This document shows, one piece after another, positions 17,207-26,526 of a stretch of DNA of 64,000 bases. Numbering within the stretch: position 1 is the stretch's first letter; each line of letters starts with the position of its first letter. The DNA comes from Bacillus sp. FJAT-50079. Lineage in GTDB: Bacteria > Bacillota > Bacilli > Bacillales > Bacillaceae_C. A program made the translations under genes and the position numbers. A model generated the notes under the pieces. The model was given only the letters and a program-made list of their open reading frames with translations. It was not told the origin of the DNA and ran no database searches. The stretch lies in contig NZ_JAGYPD010000003.1 in assembly GCF_018343515.1 (NCBI RefSeq), positions 450,116-514,115 of the forward strand, written 5' to 3'.

Positions 17207-19618
17207 TTGAACACTGTCATCACCGCGATTATGTTGCCTTTTTTAGCAGCAGTACTTATTTCACTTCTTTACAAGCGATTGCCGCGGACACGTATTGGTT
17301 GGTTCGTCCTTTTTGTTCCTGTCTCATTATTTATTATCCTTGCCCGCTACATCCCTGCGATCGCCAAAGGAGAAACATATTCATATTCAATCGATTGGAT
17401 TCCATCCTACGGAATTCGTTTCTCAACCTATTTGGACGGTTTGAGCATGATTTTTGCTCTTCTGATTACCGGAGTAGGTAGCTTGGTCATACTTTACTCC
17501 ATTTACTATTTATCTGCAAGGGAATCTCTTCATCATTTTTACATATACTTGCTTTTATTTATGGGCGCTATGCTTGGGGTCGTATTTTCTGACCATCTTT
17601 TCGTATTATATGCGTTTTGGGAATTAACGAGTATATCTTCGTTCTTGCTAATCGCTTTTTGGTATCATCGAAAAAATTCAAGATATGGAGCACAAAAATC
17701 ATTACTTATTACAGTGAGTGGCGGAATTGCCATGCTCGTAGGCTTTATTATGTTATTCGTAATGGCTGAGTCAGCAAGTATCCGTGAGTTAATAGCAACG
17801 TTTCCTTCGTTATCGAATGAATCGTTATTTTTACCTGCAATGATTTTAATCCTGCTCGGTGCTTTTACAAAATCTGCGCAATTTCCCTTCCACATATGGT
17901 TGCCTGATGCAATGGAAGCCCCGACACCTGTCAGTGCTTATTTGCATTCAGCAACGATGGTCAAAGCAGGCATTTACCTCATTGCCCGGTTTACACCAAT
18001 TTTTGGCGGCGATGCGATCTGGTTCTGGCTAATTAGCGGTGTTGGAATATTCACTCTGTTTTGGGGTTCATTGAATGCGGTTCGTCAGATCGATTTAAAG
18101 GCATTGCTCGCCTTTTCAACGGTTAGTCAACTTGGTCTCATTGTAAGTTTATTCGGTCTTGGCTCTGTTGCACTTTCTTTTGGCTCAAGTACCGAGTCAG
18201 TTATTTATACGCAAGCAACATTTGCAGCACTTTTTCACCTTGTGAACCATTCAACATTTAAAGGCGCACTTTTCATGGTCGTTGGAATAATCGACCATGA
18301 ACTAGGGACAAGGGACATTCGAAAACTTGGTGGACTAATGGCATTAATGCCAATCACCTTTACGATCGCGATGATCGGAAGCTTTTCGATGGCCGGATTA
18401 CCTCCATTTAATGGTTTTTTAAGTAAGGAACTGTTTTTTGCGGCTACCTTGAATATACAACAAGTTGATCTCTTCTCACTAGCAACATGGGGCTGGTTAT
18501 TTCCAGTCATAGCTTGGATCGCCAGTGTGTTCACTTTCGTTTATTGTATGATTATTGTATTTAAAACGTTTTTTGGTGCATATCATCCAGAAAAACTGGA
18601 GCATCATGCGAAAGAGGCGCCAATTGGCATGCTGATCTCACCGATCATCCTCGCTTGTTTTGTCATTGGAATTTTCCTTTTCCCGAATGTTTTAGGAGAT
18701 TCATTATTACGTCCCGCAATGACAAGTGTTTTTCCTAGCATCGCCCAAGTAAGTGAGCAGTTGCCATCTATTTCGATTTGGCATGGTTTCAATGGTCCTT
18801 TATATATGACGATCGGAGTCATTGCAATGGGCGTACTTCTGTTTCGCATTCTCCGCCGCTGGCAACCGGTATATCGTCTCTTACCGCCTGAGTGGAGTTT
18901 AAATGCATTGTATAATCTTGCTCTTGTCCAAGCTGAGGAGCGTTCTGAAAAGATTACAAGATCGTATATGACCGGTAATTTGCGTGACTATGCGTTATAT
19001 GTGTATTTGTTCTTTTTTATAACGATTGGCGGCGGATTGTATTTAACAGGGGCATTTTCATTCGATATGTCTAACAATGCTCAGATACGAATATATGAGT
19101 GGATATTGGTATTTGTTATGATGATTGCTGGGGTTGCAATTCTATTTGCAAAATCCCGATTGACTGCGACATTATTAAATGGGGTGCTAGGCTATTCAAT
19201 TGCTATTTTCTTTGTATTGTTCCGTGCCCCAGACTTAGCACTTACTCAGCTCGTTGTGGAGACCGTAACGACGGCATTATTTTTACTATGTTTCCGCTTT
19301 TTGCCTGAATGGAAAAAGGAAACATACAAGCGGAAGACGAAAGTGTTTCATGCCATTATTGCGATTGCGACTGGCACGCTTGTCACCTTGCTAGCATTAT
19401 CTGTTCAAAGTAATAAAATGTTTGAAAGCATTTCAGTCTACTTTGAAAATGCCTATGAGCTTGCAGGTGGAAACAATATTGTTAATACGATTTTAGGGGA
19501 TTTCCGTGCCTTTGATACAATGCTCGAAATTGTTGTCCTTTTCATCGCAGGGCTCGGTGTATTTACGTTAATTAAGCTGAAGGCTGGAAAGGAGGAGCAG
19601 AACATTGAAAATAAATGA
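17207..19618 (+). CDS. mrpA: MrpA subunit of the Mrp Na+/H+ antiporter
   Basis: Largest subunit of the seven-protein Mrp complex, which exchanges cytoplasmic Na+ for H+ and supports alkali and salt tolerance. TTG 17207 lies six bases after GGAGGT, and the product is 803 aa, matching MrpA. The N-terminal part is NuoL-like (proton-channel family: FWELTSISSFLLIAFW, MEAPTPVSAYLHSATMVKAG). The C-terminal part contains the MrpA-specific DUF4040/MrpB-like region (LNGVLGYSIAIFFVLFRAPDLALTQL, quoted here in part as APDLALTQL). About 20 membrane segments are expected. It overlaps mrpB by 14 bases. Confidence 0.96.
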   Translation: MNTVITAIMLPFLAAVLISLLYKRLPRTRIGWFVLFVPVSLFIILARYIPAIAKGETYSYSIDWIPSYGIRFSTYLDGLSMIFALLITGVGSLVILYSIYYLSARESLHHFYIYLLLFMGAMLGVVFSDHLFVLYAFWELTSISSFLLIAFWYHRKNSRYGAQKSLLITVSGGIAMLVGFIMLFVMAESASIRELIATFPSLSNESLFLPAMILILLGAFTKSAQFPFHIWLPDAMEAPTPVSAYLHSATMVKAGIYLIARFTPIFGGDAIWFWLISGVGIFTLFWGSLNAVRQIDLKALLAFSTVSQLGLIVSLFGLGSVALSFGSSTESVIYTQATFAALFHLVNHSTFKGALFMVVGIIDHELGTRDIRKLGGLMALMPITFTIAMIGSFSMAGLPPFNGFLSKELFFAATLNIQQVDLFSLATWGWLFPVIAWIASVFTFVYCMIIVFKTFFGAYHPEKLEHHAKEAPIGMLISPIILACFVIGIFLFPNVLGDSLLRPAMTSVFPSIAQVSEQLPSISIWHGFNGPLYMTIGVIAMGVLLFRILRRWQPVYRLLPPEWSLNALYNLALVQAEERSEKITRSYMTGNLRDYALYVYLFFFITIGGGLYLTGAFSFDMSNNAQIRIYEWILVFVMMIAGVAILFAKSRLTATLLNGVLGYSIAIFFVLFRAPDLALTQLVVETVTTALFLLCFRFLPEWKKETYKRKTKVFHAIIAIATGTLVTLLALSVQSNKMFESISVYFENAYELAGGNNIVNTILGDFRAFDTMLEIVVLFIAGLGVFTLIKLKAGKEEQNIENK

Positions 19619-20027
19619 TGTCATTTTACAAACTGTGACAAGAATCGTTGTGTTTATTATTTTGACACTCGGTGTATATTTATTTTTATCCGGTCATCAT
19701 AATCCGGGTGGTGGTTTTATCGGTGGTCTTGTTCTTGCTTCAGCCTTCGTATTGCTTTATCTTGCCTTTGATATTGAGACTGTTCATAAAGGGACGCCAT
19801 TTGATTTTAAAATTGTCGCCGCAATCGGTGTATTTATTTCAGTGACGACAGGTCTTGGTTCTTTATTGTTTGGTTCTCACTTTTTAACGCAAACATTTGC
19901 TCATGTCCATTTGCCTGTTCTTGGGGAAACAGAACTAGCAACGGTCGTCCTGTTTGAAGTAGGTGTTGCTTTAACCGTTGTTGGTACAGTCGTAACGATT
20001 ATTTTAAGTATAAGTGAGGATGTGTAG
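19605..20027 (+). CDS. mrpB: MrpB subunit of the Mrp Na+/H+ antiporter
   Basis: Small membrane subunit, 140 aa. TTG 19605 follows GGAGGAG at 19591-19597 and lies inside the end of mrpA, implying translational coupling. Four membrane segments are visible, and the hallmark SGHHNPGGGFIGGL lies near residues 29-42. All seven Mrp subunits are usually needed for antiport and for complex assembly. Confidence 0.95.
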   Translation: MKINDVILQTVTRIVVFIILTLGVYLFLSGHHNPGGGFIGGLVLASAFVLLYLAFDIETVHKGTPFDFKIVAAIGVFISVTTGLGSLLFGSHFLTQTFAHVHLPVLGETELATVVLFEVGVALTVVGTVVTIILSISEDV

Positions 20028-20030
20028 CCT

Positions 20031-20366
20031 ATGGAAACGTTAATTACCATCCTTGTTGGGATATTAGTAGCTGCTGCTACGTATTTAATTCTTTCACGTA
20101 ATTTAATTCGCGTCATTTTGGGAACATCCCTTCTTTCACATGCGGCGCATCTTCTCATTATGACAATGGGCGGGCTTAAGAACGGGAATGTTCCATTATT
20201 AGGGGCGGGAGCGCCATTTGTGGATGCTTTGCCACAGGCGCTCATATTAACGGCGATTGTCATTAGCTTTGGAGTGACTGCATTGCTCCTCGTCTTAGTG
20301 TATCGATCCCACCAAGAAGCAGAAAAAGACGATGTCGCCCAAGTAAGAGAGGTAGACGATGAATAA
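20031..20366 (+). CDS. mrpC: MrpC subunit of the Mrp Na+/H+ antiporter
   Basis: NuoK-like subunit, 111 aa with three membrane segments. It includes DALPQALILTAIVISFG with the family glutamine/alanine pattern, and ends in a charged tail (EAEKDDVAQVREVDDE). It starts three bases after the mrpB stop and overlaps mrpD by eight bases. Confidence 0.95.
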   Translation: METLITILVGILVAAATYLILSRNLIRVILGTSLLSHAAHLLIMTMGGLKNGNVPLLGAGAPFVDALPQALILTAIVISFGVTALLLVLVYRSHQEAEKDDVAQVREVDDE

Positions 20367-21843
20367 TATTATTGTATTACCGATGGTCATTCCAATTTTG
20401 ACGGCAATTATTCTTGTGTTCTTTCGCTCTTATATCCAAGTACAACGATGGATGAGCATACTTGCCATGATTGGAACGACCGTAGTTAGTTTATATATTT
20501 TAAATCAAATTCAAGCCGAAGGAATTTTGCATCTTGAATTTGGTGGCTGGGCCCCACCTTATGGGATTATTTTTGTCGCTGATTCATTTTCGATGCTGCT
20601 CGTTTCAACGACAAGTATCGTTACGGCGATCTGTCTTTTATATGCATTTTCTTCAATTGGACAAAAGCGAGAAAAGATGTTTTTTTATTCGTTTGTTCAA
20701 TTATTAGTCGCAGGAGTGAATGGTTCATTTTTAACGGGTGATTTATTTAATTTATTCGTTTGCTTTGAAGTCATGCTCGTTGCTTCATATGTTCTCATTT
20801 CACTCGGCGGAGAAAAAAGGCAATTAAAAGAATCGATTACGTATGTAGCCATCAATGTATTGTCTTCATGGTTTTTCCTTATTGCAATCGCATATGTGTA
20901 TGGGAGCGTAGGAACGTTAAATCTCGCTCATTTATCATTAAGAATTGCAGAAGTAGGACAAGGGCCGCTATTGACGACGATCAGTATTTTATTTTTGCTC
21001 GTCTTTAGCCTAAAAGCAGGACTCTTGCTTTATTTCTGGCTTCCGGGATCATATAGTGTGCCGCCGGTTGCGGTTGCTGCTTTATTTGGAGCGTTATTAA
21101 CAAAGGTGGGAATATACGCGCTCTTCCGTGTATTCACATTGCTCTTTTATCATGAACCTTCAATCACGCATACTATTATCGGAATTATGGCTGCACTCAC
21201 CTTAATAGGGGGGAGTATTGGAGCGATTGCTTATAAAGATATTCGCCAAATTGTTGCCTATAATGTTGTCATTGCAGTTGGATTTATTTTAGTCGGTTTA
21301 GCTGTTTCAACAGAGGTAGCCATTGAAGGATCTATTTATTATTTAGTACATGACATGATCGTAAAGGCGTTGCTTTTCCTCCTAGCAGGAACAATTATTT
21401 CTTTAACGGGAGTGGCTAGCATTGATAAGATGAGTGGACTCATTCGAAATTATCCATTATTAGGCTGGCTGTTTTTCATCGTTACATTATCATTGGCGGG
21501 CATTCCTCCATTCAGTGGCTTTCTCGGAAAAATATTAGTCGGTCAAGGGGCGATTGAAGCTGGTTCATATGTATTACTTGCACTGGCGTTTATTTCAAGT
21601 ATTTTTGTCCTTTATTCTCTTCTTCGTGTATTTATGGGATCTTTCTGGGGAGAAACGACAATTAGTGAAGAAGATGAGGTTCCGCTAAAACGTAGTCTGC
21701 TTATTCCGTGTTCACTGCTCGCTTTTGGAACAGCCATTTTAGGGCTTGGCGCAGAAGCCATCTCTGTTTACGTGAGTGATGCTGCGTATACGTTAATGAA
21801 TCCAAGTGTGTATATTGAATCGATTTTAGGTGAAAGCAAATGA
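20359..21843 (+). CDS. mrpD: MrpD subunit of the Mrp Na+/H+ antiporter
   Basis: NuoM/NuoN-like antiporter subunit of 494 aa with about 14 membrane segments. Conserved proton-pathway stretches include LFVCFEVMLVASYVLISLGG and LFSLKAG-type helices (SLKAGLLLYFWLPGSYSVPP). The helix with VHDMIVKALLFLLAGTII carries a conserved lysine. The length matches MrpD of Bacillus. Confidence 0.95.
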   Translation: MNNIIVLPMVIPILTAIILVFFRSYIQVQRWMSILAMIGTTVVSLYILNQIQAEGILHLEFGGWAPPYGIIFVADSFSMLLVSTTSIVTAICLLYAFSSIGQKREKMFFYSFVQLLVAGVNGSFLTGDLFNLFVCFEVMLVASYVLISLGGEKRQLKESITYVAINVLSSWFFLIAIAYVYGSVGTLNLAHLSLRIAEVGQGPLLTTISILFLLVFSLKAGLLLYFWLPGSYSVPPVAVAALFGALLTKVGIYALFRVFTLLFYHEPSITHTIIGIMAALTLIGGSIGAIAYKDIRQIVAYNVVIAVGFILVGLAVSTEVAIEGSIYYLVHDMIVKALLFLLAGTIISLTGVASIDKMSGLIRNYPLLGWLFFIVTLSLAGIPPFSGFLGKILVGQGAIEAGSYVLLALAFISSIFVLYSLLRVFMGSFWGETTISEEDEVPLKRSLLIPCSLLAFGTAILGLGAEAISVYVSDAAYTLMNPSVYIESILGESK

Positions 21844-21874
21844 GAAGTTTTCTTAAAGGAAGAGGTGAAGATGC

Positions 21875-22357
21875 ATGCCAGCCCAATTTATATTGAACTT
21901 ATTCATTGCTACGCTTTGGATGTTATTAAGAGATGAGGATGTACCGAGATTTTCCACTTTTTTTGCTGGCTTTCTCGTCGGAATCCTTATTATATTTTTA
22001 ATGCAGCGTTTCTTTGGAAAACAATTTTATTTACGGCGAGCCTATTCTATATTGAAGTTAATCCTTATTTTTATCTCTGAACTTTTACAATCAAGCTATG
22101 TTGTGCTCGTACAAATATTAAGTCCAAAGCTTCGGATAAAACCCGGCATTTTTACTTACGAAACAAAATTGAAAAGTGACTGGGAAGTAACGACTTTGGC
22201 GATGCTCCTCACGTTAACACCGGGTTCAGTCGTCATGGAAGTAACACCAAATGGTAATAAATTTTACATTCACGGAATGGACTTAGAGAAATCGAAAACT
22301 TCTTTATTACAATCTCTTGCAAAATTTGAAAAAGCAATCATGGAGGTGACACGATAA
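21875..22357 (+). CDS. mrpE: MrpE subunit of the Mrp Na+/H+ antiporter
   Basis: 160-aa subunit with two N-terminal membrane segments followed by a cytoplasmic domain (PGIFTYETKLKSDWEVTTLA, LTLTPGSVV). ATG 21875 follows AGAGGTGAAG. The stop overlaps the mrpF start by one base. Confidence 0.94.
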   Translation: MPAQFILNLFIATLWMLLRDEDVPRFSTFFAGFLVGILIIFLMQRFFGKQFYLRRAYSILKLILIFISELLQSSYVVLVQILSPKLRIKPGIFTYETKLKSDWEVTTLAMLLTLTPGSVVMEVTPNGNKFYIHGMDLEKSKTSLLQSLAKFEKAIMEVTR

Positions 22358-22641
22358 TGATCGAAATGATGTTGCATATCTCTCTTATATTATTTATTGT
22401 GGCCATCGCAATTGTACTTTATCGAATTGTTCGGGGACCATCGATGCCTGATCGGGTTGTGGCGATGGATACATTGGGAGTAAATCTTATATCGGGAATC
22501 GCCGTCATCTCAATATTATTAAAAACGAGGGCTTTCCTCGAAGTTATCCTCATTATCGGGATATTGGCATTTATTAGTACAATTGCCCTTTCGAAATTTA
22601 TTGAGAGGGGTGTAATCGTTGAACATAAACGAGATCGTTGA
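22357..22641 (+). CDS. mrpF: MrpF subunit of the Mrp Na+/H+ antiporter
   Basis: 94-aa subunit with three membrane segments. The family signature VRGPSMPDRVVAMDTLGVN is visible near residues 25-45. The ribosome site TGGAGGTGAC lies inside mrpE, and the gene overlaps mrpG by 23 bases. Confidence 0.95.
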   Translation: MIEMMLHISLILFIVAIAIVLYRIVRGPSMPDRVVAMDTLGVNLISGIAVISILLKTRAFLEVILIIGILAFISTIALSKFIERGVIVEHKRDR

Positions 22642-22975
22642 GTTTTCCGCTGCTTTGCTTATTTTATTAAGTGCGATTATTAGCGTGATTAGCGCAATTG
22701 GAATGATTCGTTTTCCCGATGTTTATACACGAATTCATGCGGCGACAAAAAGCACGACATTGGCTGTTTTGCTCACATTGACAGGTGCGTTTATTTATAT
22801 TTGGTCGACAGAAGCATTCATTAGCGTCAGGCTTCTGCTTGGAATTGTCTTCGTATTTTTAACTGCACCCGTTGCTGGTCATCTCATCATCCGAGCGGCC
22901 TATCGCTCCAATGTAAAGCTATCCGATTTATCAATTGAAGACGAATTGGGAAAAAAGTTTAGTAAGGAAAAATAA
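22619..22975 (+). CDS. mrpG: MrpG subunit of the Mrp Na+/H+ antiporter
   Basis: 118-aa last subunit, TTG start at 22619 after GAGAGGGGTG. It has three membrane segments with the MnhG signature MIRFPDVYTRIHAATKSTTL and the C-terminal LTAPVAGHLIIRAAY. I see no strong terminator after it; a degenerate repeat element follows instead. Confidence 0.95.
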   Translation: MNINEIVEFSAALLILLSAIISVISAIGMIRFPDVYTRIHAATKSTTLAVLLTLTGAFIYIWSTEAFISVRLLLGIVFVFLTAPVAGHLIIRAAYRSNVKLSDLSIEDELGKKFSKEK

Positions 22976-22999
22976 AAGTGGAATCTGAATGAAGTGAGT

Positions 23000-23166
23000 C
23001 AATGGATTTTCGCTCCAGGCGGAAGCTGACCACTCCAATCAAAGGTGTTCTAAAGTAAAATTATTTAAGGGACTTTTTAAGTGGTCTAAAGAAGGGGGAA
23101 CGGGAGGCCCCGCAGGTGCGTTCGGCACCGAGAAGGCTCCCGATCCGCCTGAAGCGTAAATCAACA
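23000..23166. repeat. degenerate dispersed Bacillaceae intergenic repeat with inverted ends
   Basis: GATTTTCGCTCCAGGCGG near 23008 and CCGCCTGAAGCGTAAATC near 23149 are imperfect inverted repeats about 140 bases apart. Between them are CTCCAATCAA and GAGGCCCCGCAGG...GGCACCGAGAAGGCTCCC. From memory this matches the consensus of a common noncoding intergenic element of Bacillus-like genomes, here with a divergent interior. The element has no ORF. Confidence 0.6.
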
Positions 23167-23225
23167 GTATAGATGAATCTTTGTATTAGTTTCCAGTGCC
23201 GAAAAACGCGGTCGAACCATTACAA

Positions 23226-23468
23226 TTATTGCGCTGCTCCAAAAAATTCACGTGCTTTTTCTAGATAGACTTCGTCTTCTGGAAGAAGTTCTTCCTCGTG
23301 GAAAATGGCATCAACAGGACATACTGCCTGACATGCACCACAGTCGATGCAAATATCTGGGTCAATAAAAAACATATTTTCCCCTTCTTCAATGCAGTCA
23401 ACTGGACATACTTCTACACATTCGCCAAACTTCTCACCTTCACATGGTGAAGTAATTACATACGCCAT
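23226..23468 (-). CDS. 7Fe ferredoxin ([3Fe-4S][4Fe-4S])
   Basis: 80-aa electron carrier resembling the Bacillus schlegelii 7Fe ferredoxin. N-terminal cysteines lie in SPCEGEKFGECVEVCPVDC, and the second cluster set is CIDCGACQAVCP. The spacing of the first cysteine (eight residues before the next rather than three) is the feature of the 7Fe/FdxA type and not of the B. subtilis Fer type. Its redox partner is not evident locally. It is monocistronic, with GGTGG before the start. Confidence 0.9.
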   Translation of the reverse strand: MAYVITSPCEGEKFGECVEVCPVDCIEEGENMFFIDPDICIDCGACQAVCPVDAIFHEEELLPEDEVYLEKAREFFGAAQ

Positions 23469-23567
23469 ATAAAAACCACCTTTATTAAAAGTTAACTAAG
23501 TTAGCGCTTTATCCATTGTAACATAGATTCCATTTGATGAAACATGACGAGTAGCCGTTCGCAATGA

Positions 23568-23596
23568 TTGGATATTACTGTAATATGTTATATAAT
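23568..23596 (+). promoter_or_regulatory. sigma-A promoter of the 94-aa ORF
   Basis: TTGGAT (23568-23573) and TATAAT (23591-23596) are separated by 17 bases, 40 bases before the gene. Confidence 0.7.
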
Positions 23597-23637
23597 AAAG
23601 AAAAATCTATTTTTTTACACAAAAGGAGATTCGAATC

Positions 23638-23922
23638 ATGACACATCAAGAATATGAAGTACTGATTGATAAGGCGATTAAAAATGCACCAGACTGGCTC
23701 AAAACGGATCTTGAACAAATTGCTGCGAAAGAAAAAGTAGACTTACGTATTAGTTATGTAATATCCGAACTCCATCAAAAATACACGTTCAATGTTCAGC
23801 ATATCATTGCGGCTATGGGACTAATGACGTCCGAATGGACAGTTACTTCCCGTCACCGTTTAAATTATATTGACAATAATATTGACTTAATTCAACATAT
23901 GATCAAAAGAATAAATGAATAA
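23638..23922 (+). CDS. small conserved-looking hypothetical protein (94 aa)
   Basis: I do not recognise this family. It is soluble, predicted mostly helical and has no cysteines or membrane segment (IDKAIKNAPDWLKTDLEQIA, YVISELHQKYTFNVQHIIAA). It is preceded by AAAGGAG and a clean promoter and followed by an intrinsic terminator, so it is a genuine monocistronic gene. It stands between ferredoxin (opposite strand) and the metal-resistance operon, with no clear functional link to either. Confidence 0.75.
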   Translation: MTHQEYEVLIDKAIKNAPDWLKTDLEQIAAKEKVDLRISYVISELHQKYTFNVQHIIAAMGLMTSEWTVTSRHRLNYIDNNIDLIQHMIKRINE

Positions 23923-23947
23923 AAAACGCCATCAGGCGTTTTTTTTT
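23921..23947 (+). terminator. intrinsic terminator after the 94-aa gene
   Basis: AAAACGCC-ATCA-GGCGTTTT forms a perfect hairpin followed by a run of T. Confidence 0.9.
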
Positions 23948-23949
23948 GT

Positions 23950-24013
23950 TTGACATTTTTTCATGTATTGCATACACTAACATTAATAGATGAATACATA
24001 TTCATATATGAAT
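23950..24013 (+). promoter_or_regulatory. promoter and ArsR/SmtB-type operator of the metal-resistance operon
   Basis: TTGACA (23950-23955) and TACACT (23973-23978) have a 17-base spacer. Just downstream are two overlapping perfect inverted repeats, TGAATACATATTCA (23991-24004) and ATTCATATATGAAT (24000-24013). AT-rich ATTCA/TGAAT palindromes over the start site are typical of ArsR/SmtB repressors, so the next gene is probably autoregulated. Confidence 0.7.
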
Positions 24014-24035
24014 ATTGGTGAAAGGTGTGAATGGA

Positions 24036-24365
24036 ATGAAAAATGAGCAAATAAATCCTCAGCTTCAGGATGTGGATGATCTAGATGAGGAAACACTATT
24101 TATTGTCTCGCAAACATTTAAAGCATTATCAGAGCCGACGCGAATTCGCATCCTGCACTTATTATCTGATCGAGAATGTTCGGTGAATGAAATTGCTGAT
24201 AAGCTAGGACTATTACAATCAACGGTTTCCCATCAACTGCGTTTTTTAAAGAATTTACGGTTAGTGAAGTATCGCAGAGAAGGGACGACTTTATATTATT
24301 CTCATGATGATGATCATGTCATGAATGTGCTTGAACAGACAATAGATCATGCCAGACATCATTGA
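24036..24365 (+). CDS. ArsR/SmtB-family metal-sensing repressor (CzrA-like)
   Basis: 109-aa winged-helix repressor. ATG 24036 follows AAAGGTG (24021-24027). The DNA-recognition region is [20 protein letters not shown], preceded by [13 protein letters not shown]. The C-terminal helix ends in [20 protein letters not shown], which supplies the Asp/His ligands of the alpha-5 zinc site seen in CzrA/SmtB proteins. Metal binding is expected to release the operator and induce the adjoining ATPase gene. Confidence 0.9.
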   Translation: MKNEQINPQLQDVDDLDEETLFIVSQTFKALSEPTRIRILHLLSDRECSVNEIADKLGLLQSTVSHQLRFLKNLRLVKYRREGTTLYYSHDDDHVMNVLEQTIDHARHH

Positions 24366-24392
24366 TTCAATTAGGAAAGGGGCATGAGTAAC

Positions 24393-26468
24393 ATGGCAGA
24401 ATATAAGCTTCAAGGTCTATCTTGTGCGAACTGTGCGCGGGAAATGGAAGAAGAAATTCAGAAGCTTGATCATGGGGAAGATGCAAAACTCCTTTTTAAT
24501 TCGAGCAAGCTCATAGTTTCTGACGAGGTCGCACTTGAAAAAGTTGAAAAAATACTAGCAACAGATGGAGCAAGACTTGTAAAAGAAACAGCAGATGATG
24601 ATCATGAGCATCACCATGGAGATGGAAAAAGGCTTCTATGGTTCATTGGTATATCTGCACTTTTATTTATTGCAGCAATCATTGTAGAAAGTCAATGGAG
24701 CGCAACGGCAGCTATTTTTCTATTCCTGGCAGGAGCTGCATTAAGTGGTTATTCCACTTTTATGAAAGGTTTGAAAAACTTATTTGCATTCAAATTTAAT
24801 ATCGATACATTAATGACGATTGCTTTAATCGGTGCTTTCGGAATTGGCGAATGGAAAGAAGGAACATTAGTCGCCATTTTGTTTGGAATTAATGAATATC
24901 TCGAAGGACTCGGGATGGAAAAAGCACGAAGATCAATGGAAGCATTGTTAAAAGTGGCACCAAAGGAGGCGACTCTTCTTCAAGATCATGGTGAAAAGAT
25001 CATTCAAATTGCCGAATTACAAGTGGGTGATCTCGTCCTTGTAAAATCAGGAGAAAAAATTCCGTCAGACGGCGTGATCGAAGAAGGGAATAGCTCCGTT
25101 AATGAAGCCGCGATAACAGGTGAGTCAATGCCGATTAATAAAATGCCAGGTGAGCAAGTGTTTGGCGGCAGTATTAATAATGAAGGCGTGTTAAAAGTCC
25201 GAATTACGAAAGGGTATGAAGATTCTTCACTCGCGAAAATTTTGCATCTCGTTGAAGAAGCACAAGAAACGAAAACACCGACGGAGCAATTTATTAATAA
25301 GTTCGCGAAATATTATACCCCGCTTATTATGGTGATTGCCGCAATCGTTATGATTTTACCGCCTTTATTTGGCGGTGATTGGGGAGCTTGGTTTTATCAA
25401 GGGTTAGCTGTCTTGATCGTTGGCTGTCCTTGCGCATTGATCATCTCTTCGCCGATTGCGATTATTTCTGGAATTGCCCGCAACGCTCGCAACGGCATAT
25501 TAATTAAAGGCGGAGTCTTTTTAGAGCAGCTCGGCTCAATTCAAACAATCGCTTTCGACAAAACCGGAACATTAACGAAAGGTGAGCCGCATGTTGAAAA
25601 AATGAGCGTATTCAATGAGCAATTATTTTTCCAAGTGGCCGGCTCAATTGAAAAATCGTCCTCGCATCCATTAGCAAAAGCAGTGATGAAAAAAGTAAAT
25701 GAGTATGAGTTTACCTTTGAAGATCCAGCCCATATTGAAACGATTGCCGGTCAAGGAATAATGGCCGAAGTTTTCGGGACAACGTATTGGCTTGGAAACG
25801 AAGACAGCATTCCACCATCTGCCAAAACATCAGAAATTCAAAAACAAATAGAAGCTTATGCGGACGAAGGACTAACGATTGTGGCAGTTTCTGATCAAGA
25901 ACATGTACTTGGCATCTTCGGGATCACGGATGAAATTCGCCCTGAAAGTAAAGGAATCGTCTCTGAGCTTTATAAAGCAGGGATAAAAAATGTTGTCATG
26001 TTGACAGGAGATCATGAAAAGAGTGCTGAAAAAGTGGCGAGCGCGACAGGTTTAACGAACTATTATGCTCGTTTATTACCTGATAAAAAAGTAGAAAAAG
26101 TAAAAGAGTTAATTAAAACGGGGAAAACTGCGATGGTTGGAGACGGAATCAATGATGCGCCAGCACTTGCGAGTGCGGATCTGGGCATTGCAATGGGGAA
26201 AGGAACCGATAGTGCAATTGAAACAGCCGATGTCGTGTTAATGCAAGATCATTTAGGGAAATTACCAACGGCTATTCAAATCGCTAAACGCGTGAATACA
26301 ATCATTAAATTAAATATTTCGCTTGCATTAGGACTGAAAGTAATCGCCCTCCTGTTAACGATCCCAGGCTTATTAACATTATGGATTGCTATACTTTCTG
26401 ATATGGGCGCAACCGTACTTGTCACATTAATCAGTTTGACAATTCTGATCGAAAAGCGTAAAAATTAA
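24393..26468 (+). CDS. cadA: P1B-type Zn/Cd/Pb-exporting ATPase CadA
   Basis: Heavy-metal efflux pump, 691 aa from ATG 24393 (spacing from AAAGGGG is right; ATG 24384 abuts it). An N-terminal heavy-metal domain with CANC is followed by a His-rich stretch (DDDHEHHHGDGK). The transmembrane CPC motif is at C345-P-C347 and the phosphorylation site is D389 in DKTGTLT. GDGINDAPAL and the last helices with LGLKVIALLL and LSDMGATVLV fit the Zn/Cd/Pb subclass (P1B-2). It is co-transcribed with the ArsR repressor. Confidence 0.93.
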   Translation: MAEYKLQGLSCANCAREMEEEIQKLDHGEDAKLLFNSSKLIVSDEVALEKVEKILATDGARLVKETADDDHEHHHGDGKRLLWFIGISALLFIAAIIVESQWSATAAIFLFLAGAALSGYSTFMKGLKNLFAFKFNIDTLMTIALIGAFGIGEWKEGTLVAILFGINEYLEGLGMEKARRSMEALLKVAPKEATLLQDHGEKIIQIAELQVGDLVLVKSGEKIPSDGVIEEGNSSVNEAAITGESMPINKMPGEQVFGGSINNEGVLKVRITKGYEDSSLAKILHLVEEAQETKTPTEQFINKFAKYYTPLIMVIAAIVMILPPLFGGDWGAWFYQGLAVLIVGCPCALIISSPIAIISGIARNARNGILIKGGVFLEQLGSIQTIAFDKTGTLTKGEPHVEKMSVFNEQLFFQVAGSIEKSSSHPLAKAVMKKVNEYEFTFEDPAHIETIAGQGIMAEVFGTTYWLGNEDSIPPSAKTSEIQKQIEAYADEGLTIVAVSDQEHVLGIFGITDEIRPESKGIVSELYKAGIKNVVMLTGDHEKSAEKVASATGLTNYYARLLPDKKVEKVKELIKTGKTAMVGDGINDAPALASADLGIAMGKGTDSAIETADVVLMQDHLGKLPTAIQIAKRVNTIIKLNISLALGLKVIALLLTIPGLLTLWIAILSDMGATVLVTLISLTILIEKRKN

Positions 26469-26480
26469 GATAGAAAATAT

Positions 26481-26511
26481 ACCTCTATGATTTGCTTCAT
26501 AGAGGTTTTTT
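26481..26511 (+). terminator. intrinsic terminator after cadA
   Basis: ACCTCTATGA pairs perfectly with TCATAGAGGT, followed by TTTTT. Confidence 0.92.
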
Positions 26512-26526
26512 GTAGGAGGCGGGGAA

